A stretch of 9,254 nucleotides of DNA, taken from the NCBI GenBank assembly GCA_023135215.1, contig JAGLTP010000466.1, positions 1 to 9,254 on the forward strand, written 5' to 3'. Below are positions 1 through 6,520 of this stretch, piece by piece (position 1 is the stretch's first letter; each line of letters opens with the position of its first letter). The DNA is from Candidatus Heimdallarchaeota archaeon (GTDB lineage: Archaea; Asgardarchaeota; Heimdallarchaeia; Heimdallarchaeales; Heimdallarchaeaceae). A program made the translations under genes and the position numbers. Below the pieces are notes generated by a model that made no database searches, was not told where the DNA came from, and worked only from the letters and a program-made list of their open reading frames with translations.

Positions 1-1
1 T

Positions 2-238
2 TTTCAAAGATTTAATGAAAAGGCAAAACGTTGGGTTCTTGAAAATAATCTACCTGAAACAGGAGGTAGTGATGCTCATAGAGCCAAAGATGTGGGCATG
101 GCATATACTATCATGGAAGAACCAACAGAAAGTGTTGAAGAATTGTTAGAATTTATTAGAAAAAGAAAATCAACCTCGGGTGGAACTCATTTATCAATCC
201 ATGAAAAAATAGTGAGGTCTTTTCAAATTCATTTTTAA
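2..238 (+). CDS. PHP-domain metal-dependent phosphoesterase, 3' end only
   Basis: This is the last 78 codons of a gene that begins before the window; the frame is open from base 2 to a TAA at 236-238. The fragment carries G-G-S-D-A-H followed by R-A-K-D-V-G-M-A-Y-T. That matches the C-terminal metal-binding GSDAH signature of PHP-superfamily phosphoesterases (the COG0613 type), in which Asp and His are ligands of the metal cluster. Known members hydrolyse phosphoesters such as nucleotides or histidinol phosphate; the substrate cannot be told from this piece. After the motif comes a segment rich in Glu, Leu and Lys that ends the usual PHP fold (S-V-E-E-L-L-E-F-I). The last 25 or so residues are a basic tail without a recognised domain. 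The gene converges on the small minus-strand gene at 322-477, with a hairpin in between. The family is fairly sure; the exact function is unknown. Confidence 0.75.
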   Translation, partial: FQRFNEKAKRWVLENNLPETGGSDAHRAKDVGMAYTIMEEPTESVEELLEFIRKRKSTSGGTHLSIHEKIVRSFQIHF

Positions 239-274
239 GAAACTTTATACAGGTTCAATTAAAAGAATAAATCA

Positions 275-295
275 GAGTGAAAAGTTGGTTCACTC
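275..295. terminator. Hairpin between convergent genes, candidate terminator
   Basis: GAGTGAA (275-281) and TTCACTC (289-295) form a perfect 7-bp stem with a 7-nt loop. It lies between the stop of the PHP gene (238) and the stop of the RHH gene (322). Read on the minus strand the stem is followed by a T-rich run (TTTATTCTTTT), so it suits termination of the RHH transcript better than the PHP one. Archaeal termination relies mainly on the U-tract, so the stem may be incidental. Confidence 0.4.
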
Positions 296-321
296 ATTAA
301 GTTGGAAGAAAATAATAGGAA

Positions 322-477
322 TTAGAAAGCGTTGTTTTTGTTCCACATTTCTTCCTTAAGCAAATCGCGAATTGCAACTCTTATGCATTCACTCCTATTT
401 GGATATCTTTTCAATCTTACTAATTCATCTAAATCATGAAGGAACTCATCTGGTAGATGTACTGTCACTAATTTCAT
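322..477 (-). CDS. Small ribbon-helix-helix (CopG/Arc-type) DNA-binding protein, 51 aa
   Basis: A 51-residue protein that begins M-K-L-V-T-V-H-L-P-D-E-F. The alternating residues 2-8 (K-L-V-T-V-H-L) are the beta strand that enters the DNA major groove in RHH dimers. Helix 1 follows (about 9-24), then a turn with P-N-R-S-E (26-30) at the start of helix 2, where a small Ser/Thr caps the helix, and helix 2 itself (about 29-44). Length and layout are those of archaeal CopG/Arc-family regulators, which dimerise and bind inverted repeats. The ATG at 475-477 is preceded by GAGGTG 8 nt upstream, a good archaeal Shine-Dalgarno, and by a TATA-like box at 512-520. It lies downstream of metG on the same strand with its own likely promoter. 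Its target is unknown; autoregulation is common for the family. It is too short for many gene callers. Confidence 0.85.
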   Translation of the reverse strand: MKLVTVHLPDEFLHDLDELVRLKRYPNRSECIRVAIRDLLKEEMWNKNNAF

Positions 478-511
478 TCTTTTGACACCTCTGATTTTCC
501 TTTGTTTCGAT

Positions 512-520
512 TATTTAAAG
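512..520 (-). promoter_or_regulatory. TATA-like box of the small RHH gene
   Basis: On the minus strand this reads CTTTAAATA. It is centred about 25 nt before position 491, which would give a leader of roughly 14 nt just including the GAGGTG ribosome site (486-491) before the ATG at 477. Spacing is typical of archaeal promoters. No clear BRE is visible. Confidence 0.45.
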
Positions 521-535
521 GAGATGTAATATTAG

Positions 536-550
536 GAGAATATACTTCTC
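536..550. repeat. Short inverted repeat upstream of the RHH promoter, possible operator
   Basis: GAGAA (536-540) and TTCTC (546-550) flank a 5-nt centre, TATAC. The site lies about 16 bp upstream of the TATA-like box of the RHH gene. RHH proteins bind short inverted repeats, so it is a candidate autoregulatory site. A 5-bp repeat is weak evidence. Confidence 0.2.
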
Positions 551-562
551 TATTTTCGCGTA

Positions 563-604
563 AGTTACTAATATGTTCATTATAGAAAAAATAGATGAGT
601 AACT
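563..604 (-). terminator. Inverted repeat and U-tract after metG, candidate terminator
   Basis: Minus-strand transcription leaving metG (stop at 656) meets a run of six T (586-591) within CTATTTTTTCTAT. This resembles archaeal U-tract terminators. The run sits inside the loop of a 7-bp inverted repeat, AGTTACT (563-569) and AGTAACT (598-604). The U-tract is the stronger evidence. Confidence 0.4.
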
Positions 605-655
605 AGCTCTTCTCGTGCTAAAACTGCTTCCTGATTGATATTTAGAGGTATTACA

Positions 656-2707
656 TTATTTTATTTCTGTTCCAGGTGGTACAGGTTTGTCTAAATTCAG
701 TAAAATTGGTTCTCCATTAATGTCTGCTGCTAGTAGCATACCATCAGATTTTTCTCCCATTAGAGTAGCTGGTTTGAGATTTGTAACGACAACAATTTGC
801 TTTCCAACCAAATCCTCAGGTTTGTAATATTGTTTAATTCCTGCTAGTATTTGTCTTTCTTCTGTACCTAAGTCAATTTGTAATTTTATTAAATTTTTAC
901 TTTTTTCAATAATAGTTGCACTTTTTATTGTTGCTATTTTTAGATTGACTTTCTTGAAATCCTCATAATTTATTCTTTCCATTTCATCATCACCTTTTTT
1001 CTCTTGCCCCTTATTCTTTTTCCTCGCTTCATTCAATTTCTTTTGTATTTCATCTGCTTTAACTTTATGAAAAACTGGTTTAATTTTCTTAATTTCCTGC
1101 CCAGCATGTGTCTCATTCACATCAATTGCGTCTATTCCTTTATCAACTGGTTTACCTTGAAAACCAAGAGCACTCCAGATTTTCTCTGCAGTTCCAGGAA
1201 TGATGGGCCACAAGAGTACTGAAATAACCTCAGAAATCTTAGCAGATAGATTGAGAACTGTAGCAGTCTTTTTCTTGTCTTTCTTTATAAGATGCCAGGG
1301 TTCCACTGATGAGAAATATTGGTTACCTAATCTCGCTACATTTATAGCTATTTTTGTTGCATCCTTAAGTTTGAAATTATCCATAGCGTCCAGATAAAGA
1401 TCTATATTCTTCTTTACCTGAGTAAGAATAGCGATTTCCTCTTCAGTCAAATTCCCTCTTTCGGGAATTTTGCTCTGAAAATGTTGTCCAATAAATGTTA
1501 TTGTTCTATGAATAAAATTACCAGTTACATCATTAAGATCAACATTGACATTGGAAGCAAACTCATCCCAATCGAAATAAGAATCCTTTAGCTCAGCCCT
1601 ATTGTTGCTCAAATAATATCTCCAGTAATCAGCAGGCAATGTAGCTGTAGCTTCATCACACCAAATTCCTATACCTTTCGATTTAGAGAATGGTCCCTCT
1701 TTAAATTGAATAAAGTTTGTAGTTGCAACTGCATAAGGTAAAGGATAAGGGTCCCCTGAAGCTAAAAGCATTGCAGGAAAGATTAAAGCGTGAAATATTA
1801 TGTTGTCTTTTCCAATACAGAATACAGTTTTTGTGTTTTTATCCAACCAGAATTCATCAAAAAGCTCTGGTTTTCCTTGTTCTTCTGCAATAAATTTCAC
1901 TGTACTAATATAACCAAGTACATTCTCAAACCAGACATACAACACTTTGTTTACAAATTCCTCACCAAATATTGGATCAATTGGAATCCCCCACGTCATA
2001 TCTCTGGAAATCGGACGCTCTATCAACCCTTCTTCAATCATACTTAGAAGTTTTTGTTTTGCAAATGATGGAATATGTGGGTTTTCTTCCGCGAATTTTT
2101 TTAATGCATTTGAAAACGCAGGAAGATCAAAATACCAATGACTAGTTTTCTTGAGCACCGGAGTTTTATGACAAGTTATACAATGTGGTTCAATTAAATC
2201 AGTAGTTTTGAGAATAGACTCACATTCTGGATTATTACATTGATCCCCTCTTGCTCCTTCAACACCGCATACAGGACAGATACCTTCGACAAAGCGACCT
2301 GGAAGAAATCTTTGATCGTGTTCACAATAATATTGTTCAGTTTCTTTGAGGTTAAAATAACCATTCTGATGAATTTTTTTATGAAATTCTTGAACAAAGG
2401 AAATGTGTAGTGGATTATGAGTTATTGTATACTTATCAAATTCAATATTCCATTCCTTTAACAACTCCAATGTTCGATTGTGATATCTCAATGCTAATTC
2501 GATAGGTGAAACCCCTTCAGCTTCTGCTGCAACCACTATTGGTGTGCCATGAGCATCAGATCCACTAACATAAAGAGTATCATGTTTTCGAAGTTTGTGG
2601 TAACGAGTGATTATATCACCCCACAATAACTGTGAAAATGTTCCCAGATGAGGAATATTATTTACATATGGCCAAGCAGCCGTGATTATCCACTTTTCTT
2701 CAGACAT
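656..2707 (-). CDS. metG: Methionyl-tRNA synthetase with C-terminal tRNA-binding domain
   Basis: Cytosolic class I aminoacyl-tRNA synthetase that charges tRNA-Met with methionine using ATP. The Rossmann-fold catalytic domain has the HIGH-type signature as H-L-G-T (20-23). The KMSKS loop reads P-F-S-K-S-K-G (339-345): the catalytic second Lys is kept, while the first position is Pro rather than Lys. The inserted connective domain has zinc-knuckle cysteines C144-x2-C147 with C157 and C162, and a further pair C176/C179 that may pair with C128-E-H. The anticodon-binding helical domain spans about 385-560. A Lys-rich linker (about 555-578) joins an EMAP-II-like tRNA-binding OB fold (about 579-683, including V-T-N-L-K-P-A-T-L-M-G), which often dimerises MetRS. 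The 683-residue length fits the form with a fused OB domain. The ATG at 2705-2707 has GGGTGAT 6 nt upstream. Neighbours on the same strand are separated from it by gaps, so it is probably its own transcription unit. Confidence 0.96.
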   Translation of the reverse strand: MSEEKWIITAAWPYVNNIPHLGTFSQLLWGDIITRYHKLRKHDTLYVSGSDAHGTPIVVAAEAEGVSPIELALRYHNRTLELLKEWNIEFDKYTITHNPLHISFVQEFHKKIHQNGYFNLKETEQYYCEHDQRFLPGRFVEGICPVCGVEGARGDQCNNPECESILKTTDLIEPHCITCHKTPVLKKTSHWYFDLPAFSNALKKFAEENPHIPSFAKQKLLSMIEEGLIERPISRDMTWGIPIDPIFGEEFVNKVLYVWFENVLGYISTVKFIAEEQGKPELFDEFWLDKNTKTVFCIGKDNIIFHALIFPAMLLASGDPYPLPYAVATTNFIQFKEGPFSKSKGIGIWCDEATATLPADYWRYYLSNNRAELKDSYFDWDEFASNVNVDLNDVTGNFIHRTITFIGQHFQSKIPERGNLTEEEIAILTQVKKNIDLYLDAMDNFKLKDATKIAINVARLGNQYFSSVEPWHLIKKDKKKTATVLNLSAKISEVISVLLWPIIPGTAEKIWSALGFQGKPVDKGIDAIDVNETHAGQEIKKIKPVFHKVKADEIQKKLNEARKKNKGQEKKGDDEMERINYEDFKKVNLKIATIKSATIIEKSKNLIKLQIDLGTEERQILAGIKQYYKPEDLVGKQIVVVTNLKPATLMGEKSDGMLLAADINGEPILLNLDKPVPPGTEIK

Positions 2708-2930
2708 TATTAATCACCCTTAAGGTATTGTTTTTTGATTGGTTCCACTTCTCAGGGTGTAGAAACCTAATTACTTTTTGTGTGCTTTGGATAGAATCTA
2801 CACCCGTTATAATAGAGTCAGTAATTAAAAACAGATAAGTCTGTATGTAATAAATTTTTGGTGGTACATACTCTACTCTAACTGACTGACTAAAAGAGTT
2901 ATTAAATCCCTTTTCGGGAATACATTTCAT
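2700..2930 (-). CDS. Possible small protein overlapping the metG start, 76 aa, uncertain
   Basis: An open frame from ATG 2928-2930 (or GTG 2955-2957, giving 85 aa) to a TGA at 2700-2702. Its end overlaps the metG start codon by 8 nt, an arrangement typical of translational coupling. The ATG has AGAGGG four nt upstream. Codons look native: arginine is AGA/AGG only and A/T is common in third positions. The product has no motif I recognise. It has a mildly hydrophobic middle (K-I-Y-Y-I-Q-T-Y-L-F-L-I) and an N/K-rich end. It lies across several inverted repeats, so the same bases may instead be a structured leader or non-coding RNA. An open frame of this length is moderately unexpected in such AT-rich non-coding DNA. 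Confidence 0.25.
   Translation of the reverse strand: MKCIPEKGFNNSFSQSVRVEYVPPKIYYIQTYLFLITDSIITGVDSIQSTQKVIRFLHPEKWNQSKNNTLRVINNV
2755..2805 (-). repeat. 9-bp inverted repeat in the metG leader
   Basis: GGGTGTAGA (2755-2763) and TCTACACCC (2797-2805) are perfect complements separated by 33 nt. They lie 48-98 nt before the metG start. A TATA-like TTTTAAT at 2824-2830 (minus) would place transcription start close to 2803-2805, so the mRNA could begin with the 5' arm of this hairpin. A leader structure or a protein-binding site are both possible. No known riboswitch class was recognised. Confidence 0.35.
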
Positions 2931-2958
2931 ATTCCCTCTGTTCGACCACTTTACCACC
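2826..2958 (-). ncRNA. Candidate structured small RNA or leader
   Basis: Read on the minus strand, GGTGGTA (2958-2952) pairs with TACCACC (2866-2860), closing an approximately 99-nt domain. Inside is a perfect hairpin, GGGAATA/TATTCCC with a 7-nt loop (2936-2916). After the closing stem comes ACAGA-CTTA-TCTGT followed by T-rich sequence (2844-2826), which resembles a terminator. A TATA-like TTTTTAAA (2981-2988) is centred 26 nt before 2958, so transcription would begin at the first base of the closing stem. It matches no RNA class I know (not tRNA, RNase P or SRP RNA). It competes with the small-protein reading of the same strand. The inverted repeats individually could be chance. Confidence 0.25.
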
Positions 2959-2980
2959 TAAATTATACCTTCTATCCTCA

Positions 2981-2988
2981 TTTAAAAA
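2981..2988 (-). promoter_or_regulatory. TATA-like box upstream of the metG gap
   Basis: TTTTTAAA on the minus strand, centred 26 nt upstream of the G at 2958, the start of a long-range inverted repeat. It could drive a small RNA or small protein, or metG with a long leader. No convincing BRE is seen. Confidence 0.35.
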
Positions 2989-3026
2989 CTTGATGGAAAA
3001 TAATTATTTCTGAATTTCAAGGAATT

Positions 3027-4169
3027 CTAACATGTTTTTCCTATCATCCGATAATACAATTTCTCTATCTGATCTGTAACATGATTAAAAGAATATTCTT
3101 TTCTTATTCTCGTCCTAGCTGTTTGGGCTTTTTTCACGTATGAAGAATAATTATCCACAACATTCAAAATAGCATCTTCTAAAGATTGAACATTTCCCGC
3201 TTCAAAAAGCATTCCATCTTTTCCACTCCTAAGAAGCCTAGGAATGTCTCCAATATTTGAAGCAATTACAGGAATCCCCATTGCCATTGCTTCAATTATT
3301 GTTGTGGGAGAACCTTCCCAAAAACTAGGGAGAATTAAAGCATGTACCTTTTCTAGAAGAGAAGGAATTTTGGAATGATCTACTGCACCGAATAATTTTA
3401 CTCGCTTTTCTTTATCAAATTTCTTCTGCAGTAAAGGAAAGAGCGAGCCATAACCAATAAACCAAAACGAAAGATTTTTTGTTTCTTTTAGAAGCTTTTG
3501 TATTGTATTTATATAATATAATATGCCTTTCCAAGGTTCAAGATCTCCAACATATGCAATTTTGTATTCTTTATCTATAGTCGGAACAACCTCTGGAAAT
3601 ATATCCGGGTTTATTGCATTGTTTACAATAGTTAATCTTTCTGGATTCTTGTGGATGCTCTGTTCTAGAAGATCTTTATCATAACTACTAACTGAAGCAA
3701 TCACATCAGCTTGTGACAAAACAAATCTGCCTAAAGTATAATCGTAAAATTTCTTTGCGAATTCCTTAACAAAACCAGTTTTGTAAGGTGGAGATCCTAC
3801 CCCACCATGTATGTGCAGAAGAAGTGGCTTTTGTTTGAATAATTTTGCAATTGCTGCTTGTATTGTTGTGAAGTAAATGAAAGAATGCACATGAAAAACG
3901 TCTACTTCTTTTAATTTGAGTAGTTTATGAAGCATTATGCAAGCAGGATTAATACCAAAAACATCCCATGGACTATAAAAACGATGGACCGTCATATTCT
4001 CATAATATGTTTGATAGGGAATCTTTGTTGATTTTTTGGTTGTAAAAACATCTATGTAATGTCCTCTTTTGGCCAATTCCTTAGACAAGTGACTCACGTA
4101 TCTTTCTGTACCTCCATAGCTCTTCGAGCCAAAGAAAGGTGTTACTTGTACTACTCGTAGCGGATCCAC
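3027..4169 (-). CDS. Glycosyltransferase family 4 (GT-B fold)
   Basis: A retaining, nucleotide-sugar-dependent glycosyltransferase, probably acting at the cytosolic face of the membrane. The N-terminal acceptor domain starts with R-V-V-Q-V-T-P-F-F and the G-G-T-E-R-Y-V loop (about 19-25), followed by H-V-H-S (about 94-97) and L-H-I-H-G-G (about 118-123). The donor domain starts near Y-V-G-D-L-E-P-W-K-G (206-215). It carries the GT4 E-x7-E signature as F-W-E-G-S-P-T-T-I-I-E (E285 and E293), then A-M-G-I-P-V-I-A-S-N-I-G-D-I. About 380 residues is normal for GT4. Start choice: an in-frame GTG at 4178 abuts the stop of the previous gene, but the GTG at 4167-4169 has AGGTGA 6 nt upstream and is preferred. 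It is the last gene of the tight minus-strand cluster, directly after the membrane GT-C-like gene, suggesting joint glycan assembly. Sugar and acceptor are unknown. Confidence 0.9.
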   Translation of the reverse strand: MDPLRVVQVTPFFGSKSYGGTERYVSHLSKELAKRGHYIDVFTTKKSTKIPYQTYYENMTVHRFYSPWDVFGINPACIMLHKLLKLKEVDVFHVHSFIYFTTIQAAIAKLFKQKPLLLHIHGGVGSPPYKTGFVKEFAKKFYDYTLGRFVLSQADVIASVSSYDKDLLEQSIHKNPERLTIVNNAINPDIFPEVVPTIDKEYKIAYVGDLEPWKGILYYINTIQKLLKETKNLSFWFIGYGSLFPLLQKKFDKEKRVKLFGAVDHSKIPSLLEKVHALILPSFWEGSPTTIIEAMAMGIPVIASNIGDIPRLLRSGKDGMLFEAGNVQSLEDAILNVVDNYSSYVKKAQTARTRIRKEYSFNHVTDQIEKLYYRMIGKTC

Positions 4170-4178
4170 AAACTTCAC

Positions 4179-5831
4179 CTATGTTCTATAAAGTAAGAAA
4201 TTTTTACTATTGCTTGTTATCAAATGGAATAGAGGGATGTCGTTATAATACAAACACAAGTAGAAGGTAAGTTCTTCTGGAGTGAGTATTATTGGTGTTC
4301 CGAGCCATTGATCCATTACTTCACAAATCACAATATACCGTATAAAAAATGACGATCTCATGCGAAGAGCATTCGTTTCCATTGAAGAATTAGAATCCAA
4401 TAAGAGAGGTATTCCGTAAATATTGATACCAGGGATGAATTTCGAAATAGAAAATGGCATACTGATTGTTGAGCTGACATAATCAACATTTGATCTAATA
4501 TTATATGCAAAGGTTATATCATAATACTCATTGGTAAGATTATAACCAGGAAGATATTGTTCGCCCATGTATGCAAGACTAAGATAAGAATTAAAGAGGA
4601 GAGCGGCTATAAGAAGGGTTGACCATTTCTTCTTCAGAGATTTTAAGAAACCAGAAATTGATATAAAACCAAGAATTCCAACAAAGATGATTGTAAAAAC
4701 AAATGTTCTAGGTGCAACCCAAGAAAGCTCATGTTCTGTAGCACTAAACACAAGAGAAAAAATAACAGTTAAACCATAAAAACAGAAACCTAGAATAAAA
4801 AGTGTGTATTTCGCTCGATTGGGTTTAATTAAAGCCACACCACTTAACAGAAAAAGAATCACTAACTCTGTAGAAACATACCAAGAGGGAAGATTGGAGG
4901 TGTAGAAGAATAATCCAATAATTTGTATTATTACCATACCCCCCACTGTTATCATTATCAATGTTTTTGAAAATTTCTGCTTAGTGAATAACTCCGATAT
5001 TCTTTTTCCGTACCGCTTTCTTACCAAAAAGCCTATCAAAGTTATAATTACCCAGAGCACAAGTAAAGAGAACATGTTCTTTATGAAAATATTATAGAGT
5101 GTCTCATAGAATTCATTCCTTGTAAAATAATAATTCACAATACTAAATTCTCTGGAATTGAGTATAGTGTTTACAATGATAACAGCAGGTAGGGCATAAA
5201 CAAGTGATAAAATTGATTTGTAATCCTCAGCAAGGAATATGCTTACAAAGAGAATAACGGGTATTAAGAAAACAGCAGATAAGTGATGAACTTTAACAGT
5301 GACTATAGCAAGGAAACCTGCTATAAGTTGTGCTCTGAAGCTTTTAGGTTTGCAAAGATAGAGATACAAACACAAACAGAATAAACTGATCCCTAGTGAA
5401 TTAGGTCTTCCTAGGAACATTTGAATGCCGATAATGGAGGGGAATAAGAGTATTAGAGCGAGATATTGAAGATTAAAATCTTGTGTAGTATAACCTTTTT
5501 TCTTCTTCTCAGTATGATGAATAAAAGCAACTATAGATAGATCAAATATTAGAATAGGTATTATAGTACTAATGAACTCATAAAGCATTTCTGCACTTAA
5601 CCCAGTTAAGGATGATATAGCAGATGCAAAAACATGAAAACCTACAAAGTCATAGTAGGATTGTGCAATACTAAGTTCTGTTATGTGACCATTTGTTAAG
5701 ATAGAATCTACATATTGAAGATGAATGTAAGAATCAAATCCAAACATTCCTAGATTAAAATAAAGAATGAGAAATACTACTGCTACTTTTCCCAATATAA
5801 TAACAGAGAAGTATGCGGATTTACGAAACAC
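4179..5831 (-). CDS. Polytopic membrane protein, probable GT-C-type glycosyltransferase
   Basis: A 550-residue integral membrane protein with about 12-13 predicted helices by eye (for example 7-27, 86-105, 122-140, 145-160, 180-200, 253-270, 290-310, 320-335, 343-362, 376-396, 403-421). A C-terminal region of about 130 residues follows that is probably extracytoplasmic. After helix 1 comes G-F-D-S-Y-I-H-L-Q-Y-V-D (31-42). An acidic residue and His in the first external loop is the catalytic-loop pattern of GT-C enzymes that use lipid-phosphate sugars. G-R-P-N-S-L-G (141-147), V-H-H-L-S (181-185) and A-P-R-T-F (373-377) are other polar clusters in membrane loops. No named family is recognised. 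The GTG start has AAGGTG 6 nt upstream, placed inside the end of the preceding gene (2-nt gap). The stop abuts the GT4 gene, so translation of the pair is probably coupled. An O-antigen-polymerase-like or transport role cannot be excluded. Confidence 0.7.
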   Translation of the reverse strand: MFRKSAYFSVIILGKVAVVFLILYFNLGMFGFDSYIHLQYVDSILTNGHITELSIAQSYYDFVGFHVFASAISSLTGLSAEMLYEFISTIIPILIFDLSIVAFIHHTEKKKKGYTTQDFNLQYLALILLFPSIIGIQMFLGRPNSLGISLFCLCLYLYLCKPKSFRAQLIAGFLAIVTVKVHHLSAVFLIPVILFVSIFLAEDYKSILSLVYALPAVIIVNTILNSREFSIVNYYFTRNEFYETLYNIFIKNMFSLLVLWVIITLIGFLVRKRYGKRISELFTKQKFSKTLIMITVGGMVIIQIIGLFFYTSNLPSWYVSTELVILFLLSGVALIKPNRAKYTLFILGFCFYGLTVIFSLVFSATEHELSWVAPRTFVFTIIFVGILGFISISGFLKSLKKKWSTLLIAALLFNSYLSLAYMGEQYLPGYNLTNEYYDITFAYNIRSNVDYVSSTISMPFSISKFIPGINIYGIPLLLDSNSSMETNALRMRSSFFIRYIVICEVMDQWLGTPIILTPEELTFYLCLYYNDIPLFHLITSNSKNFLLYRT

Positions 5832-5833
5832 AA

Positions 5834-6514
5834 TTACACCTTGCCATATTCATCTAAATAAACTTTTATTACCTCTTCTGGTTCAAGAATTGGAGATCCA
5901 TGACCTGGTAAAATAACACTCGGTGAGGTCTCATTTAACATTCTTAAAGATGATTTTAATGCTTGTTCATAATCAAGAGCATAATCTTTCTTTGGTGGCA
6001 GTATTTTCTTTCCTCTCTTATCTGCATTAATGATATCGCTACAATATAAAGCTTGATTTTCTATATCATACAATGCTATTGTTCCTGGAGTATGTCCTGG
6101 TAAATGCATAACTTTCAAACCATATACAATGTCATTGTCTACCACTTTTTGATCTACTTTCGAACCAGGTATACCCATCATTCCGTCTAGCATTTTTATC
6201 ATGAAACCTCCAAAACCTCCCAAGCTAGGCAGCTCTTCTGTTTTCTCAATATATGGGCTTTCTTCTTCGTGAGCTATTACTGATGGTTCATATATTTTTC
6301 TGAGTATTTCTAATCCTGCTCTATGATCTTGATGAGAATGAGTTATTATAACAGCCTTTAGGGGTTTATATGGAAAATTTGAATTAATTGCCTTAATTAG
6401 CTTCGATGCTTTCTTTGACATCCCAGTATCTATAAGCACACACTCTTGTTTTCGTTCAATAAGATAGCTATTACCACCACCTGGGATTAAGATTATTTCA
6501 TCAATAATCTTCAT
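5834..6514 (-). CDS. Metallo-beta-lactamase-fold hydrolase (glyoxalase II-like)
   Basis: A cytosolic 226-residue MBL-superfamily hydrolase with all metal ligands present: T-H-S-H-Q-D-H (H59, H61, D63, H64), L-P-G-H-T-P-G-T (H141), C-S-D-I-I (D160) and L-P-G-H-G-S-P (H205). The N-terminal strands (I-I-L-I-P-G-G-G-N-S-Y-L-I and C-V-L-I-D-T-G) are classic for the family. Residues about 82-125 form the variable insert, containing a Gly-rich G-G-F-G-G-F. There is no signal peptide. The family includes thioesterases, lactonases and glyoxalase II; I cannot assign a substrate. The ATG at 6512-6514 follows the stop of the BpsA gene by 6 nt without a strong Shine-Dalgarno, so it may depend on translational coupling. 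Its downstream partner starts 2 nt after its stop. Family assignment is very secure; its job in this operon is not. Confidence 0.9.
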   Translation of the reverse strand: MKIIDEIILIPGGGNSYLIERKQECVLIDTGMSKKASKLIKAINSNFPYKPLKAVIITHSHQDHRAGLEILRKIYEPSVIAHEEESPYIEKTEELPSLGGFGGFMIKMLDGMMGIPGSKVDQKVVDNDIVYGLKVMHLPGHTPGTIALYDIENQALYCSDIINADKRGKKILPPKKDYALDYEQALKSSLRMLNETSPSVILPGHGSPILEPEEVIKVYLDEYGKV

Positions 6515-6520
6515 GATTAT

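Larger units (their letters stand above)
2708..3026. other. Gene-poor gap upstream of metG with several inverted repeats
   Basis: The 319 nt between the GT4 stop and the metG start contain no clearly recognised gene. They hold: a TATA-like box (2981-2988); a 7-bp long-range inverted repeat (2860-2866 with 2952-2958); a 7-bp hairpin (2916-2936); a small hairpin with a T-run on the minus strand (2827-2844); a second TATA-like run (2824-2830); a 9-bp inverted repeat (2755-2763 with 2797-2805); and an open minus-strand frame (2930-2700). I searched by eye for a tRNA: the ends GGTGGTA/TACCACC look like an acceptor stem, but no T-arm or anticodon arm fits. Confidence 0.6.

Noticed and set aside
1004..1397. 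Plus-strand open frames opposite metG (72 and 65 codons)
   Set aside because: They lie entirely within the well-supported metG reading frame on the other strand, have no start signals, and their products are composition-driven.
1790..2397. Further open frames inside metG on both strands (64-85 codons)
   Set aside because: Overlap conserved catalytic and zinc-binding codons of metG; shadows of that gene.
2860..2958. tRNA gene suggested by GGTGGTA/TACCACC acceptor-like ends
   Set aside because: On neither strand is there a T-arm with TTCRA in the right place, a D-arm, or a 5-bp anticodon stem with a U at position 33; the 7-bp inner hairpin does not fit a tRNA.
3012..3027. Terminator hairpin at the end of the GT4 gene (GAATT/AATTC)
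   Set aside because: Only a 5-bp A/T-rich stem overlapping the stop codon, with no strong U-tract after it.
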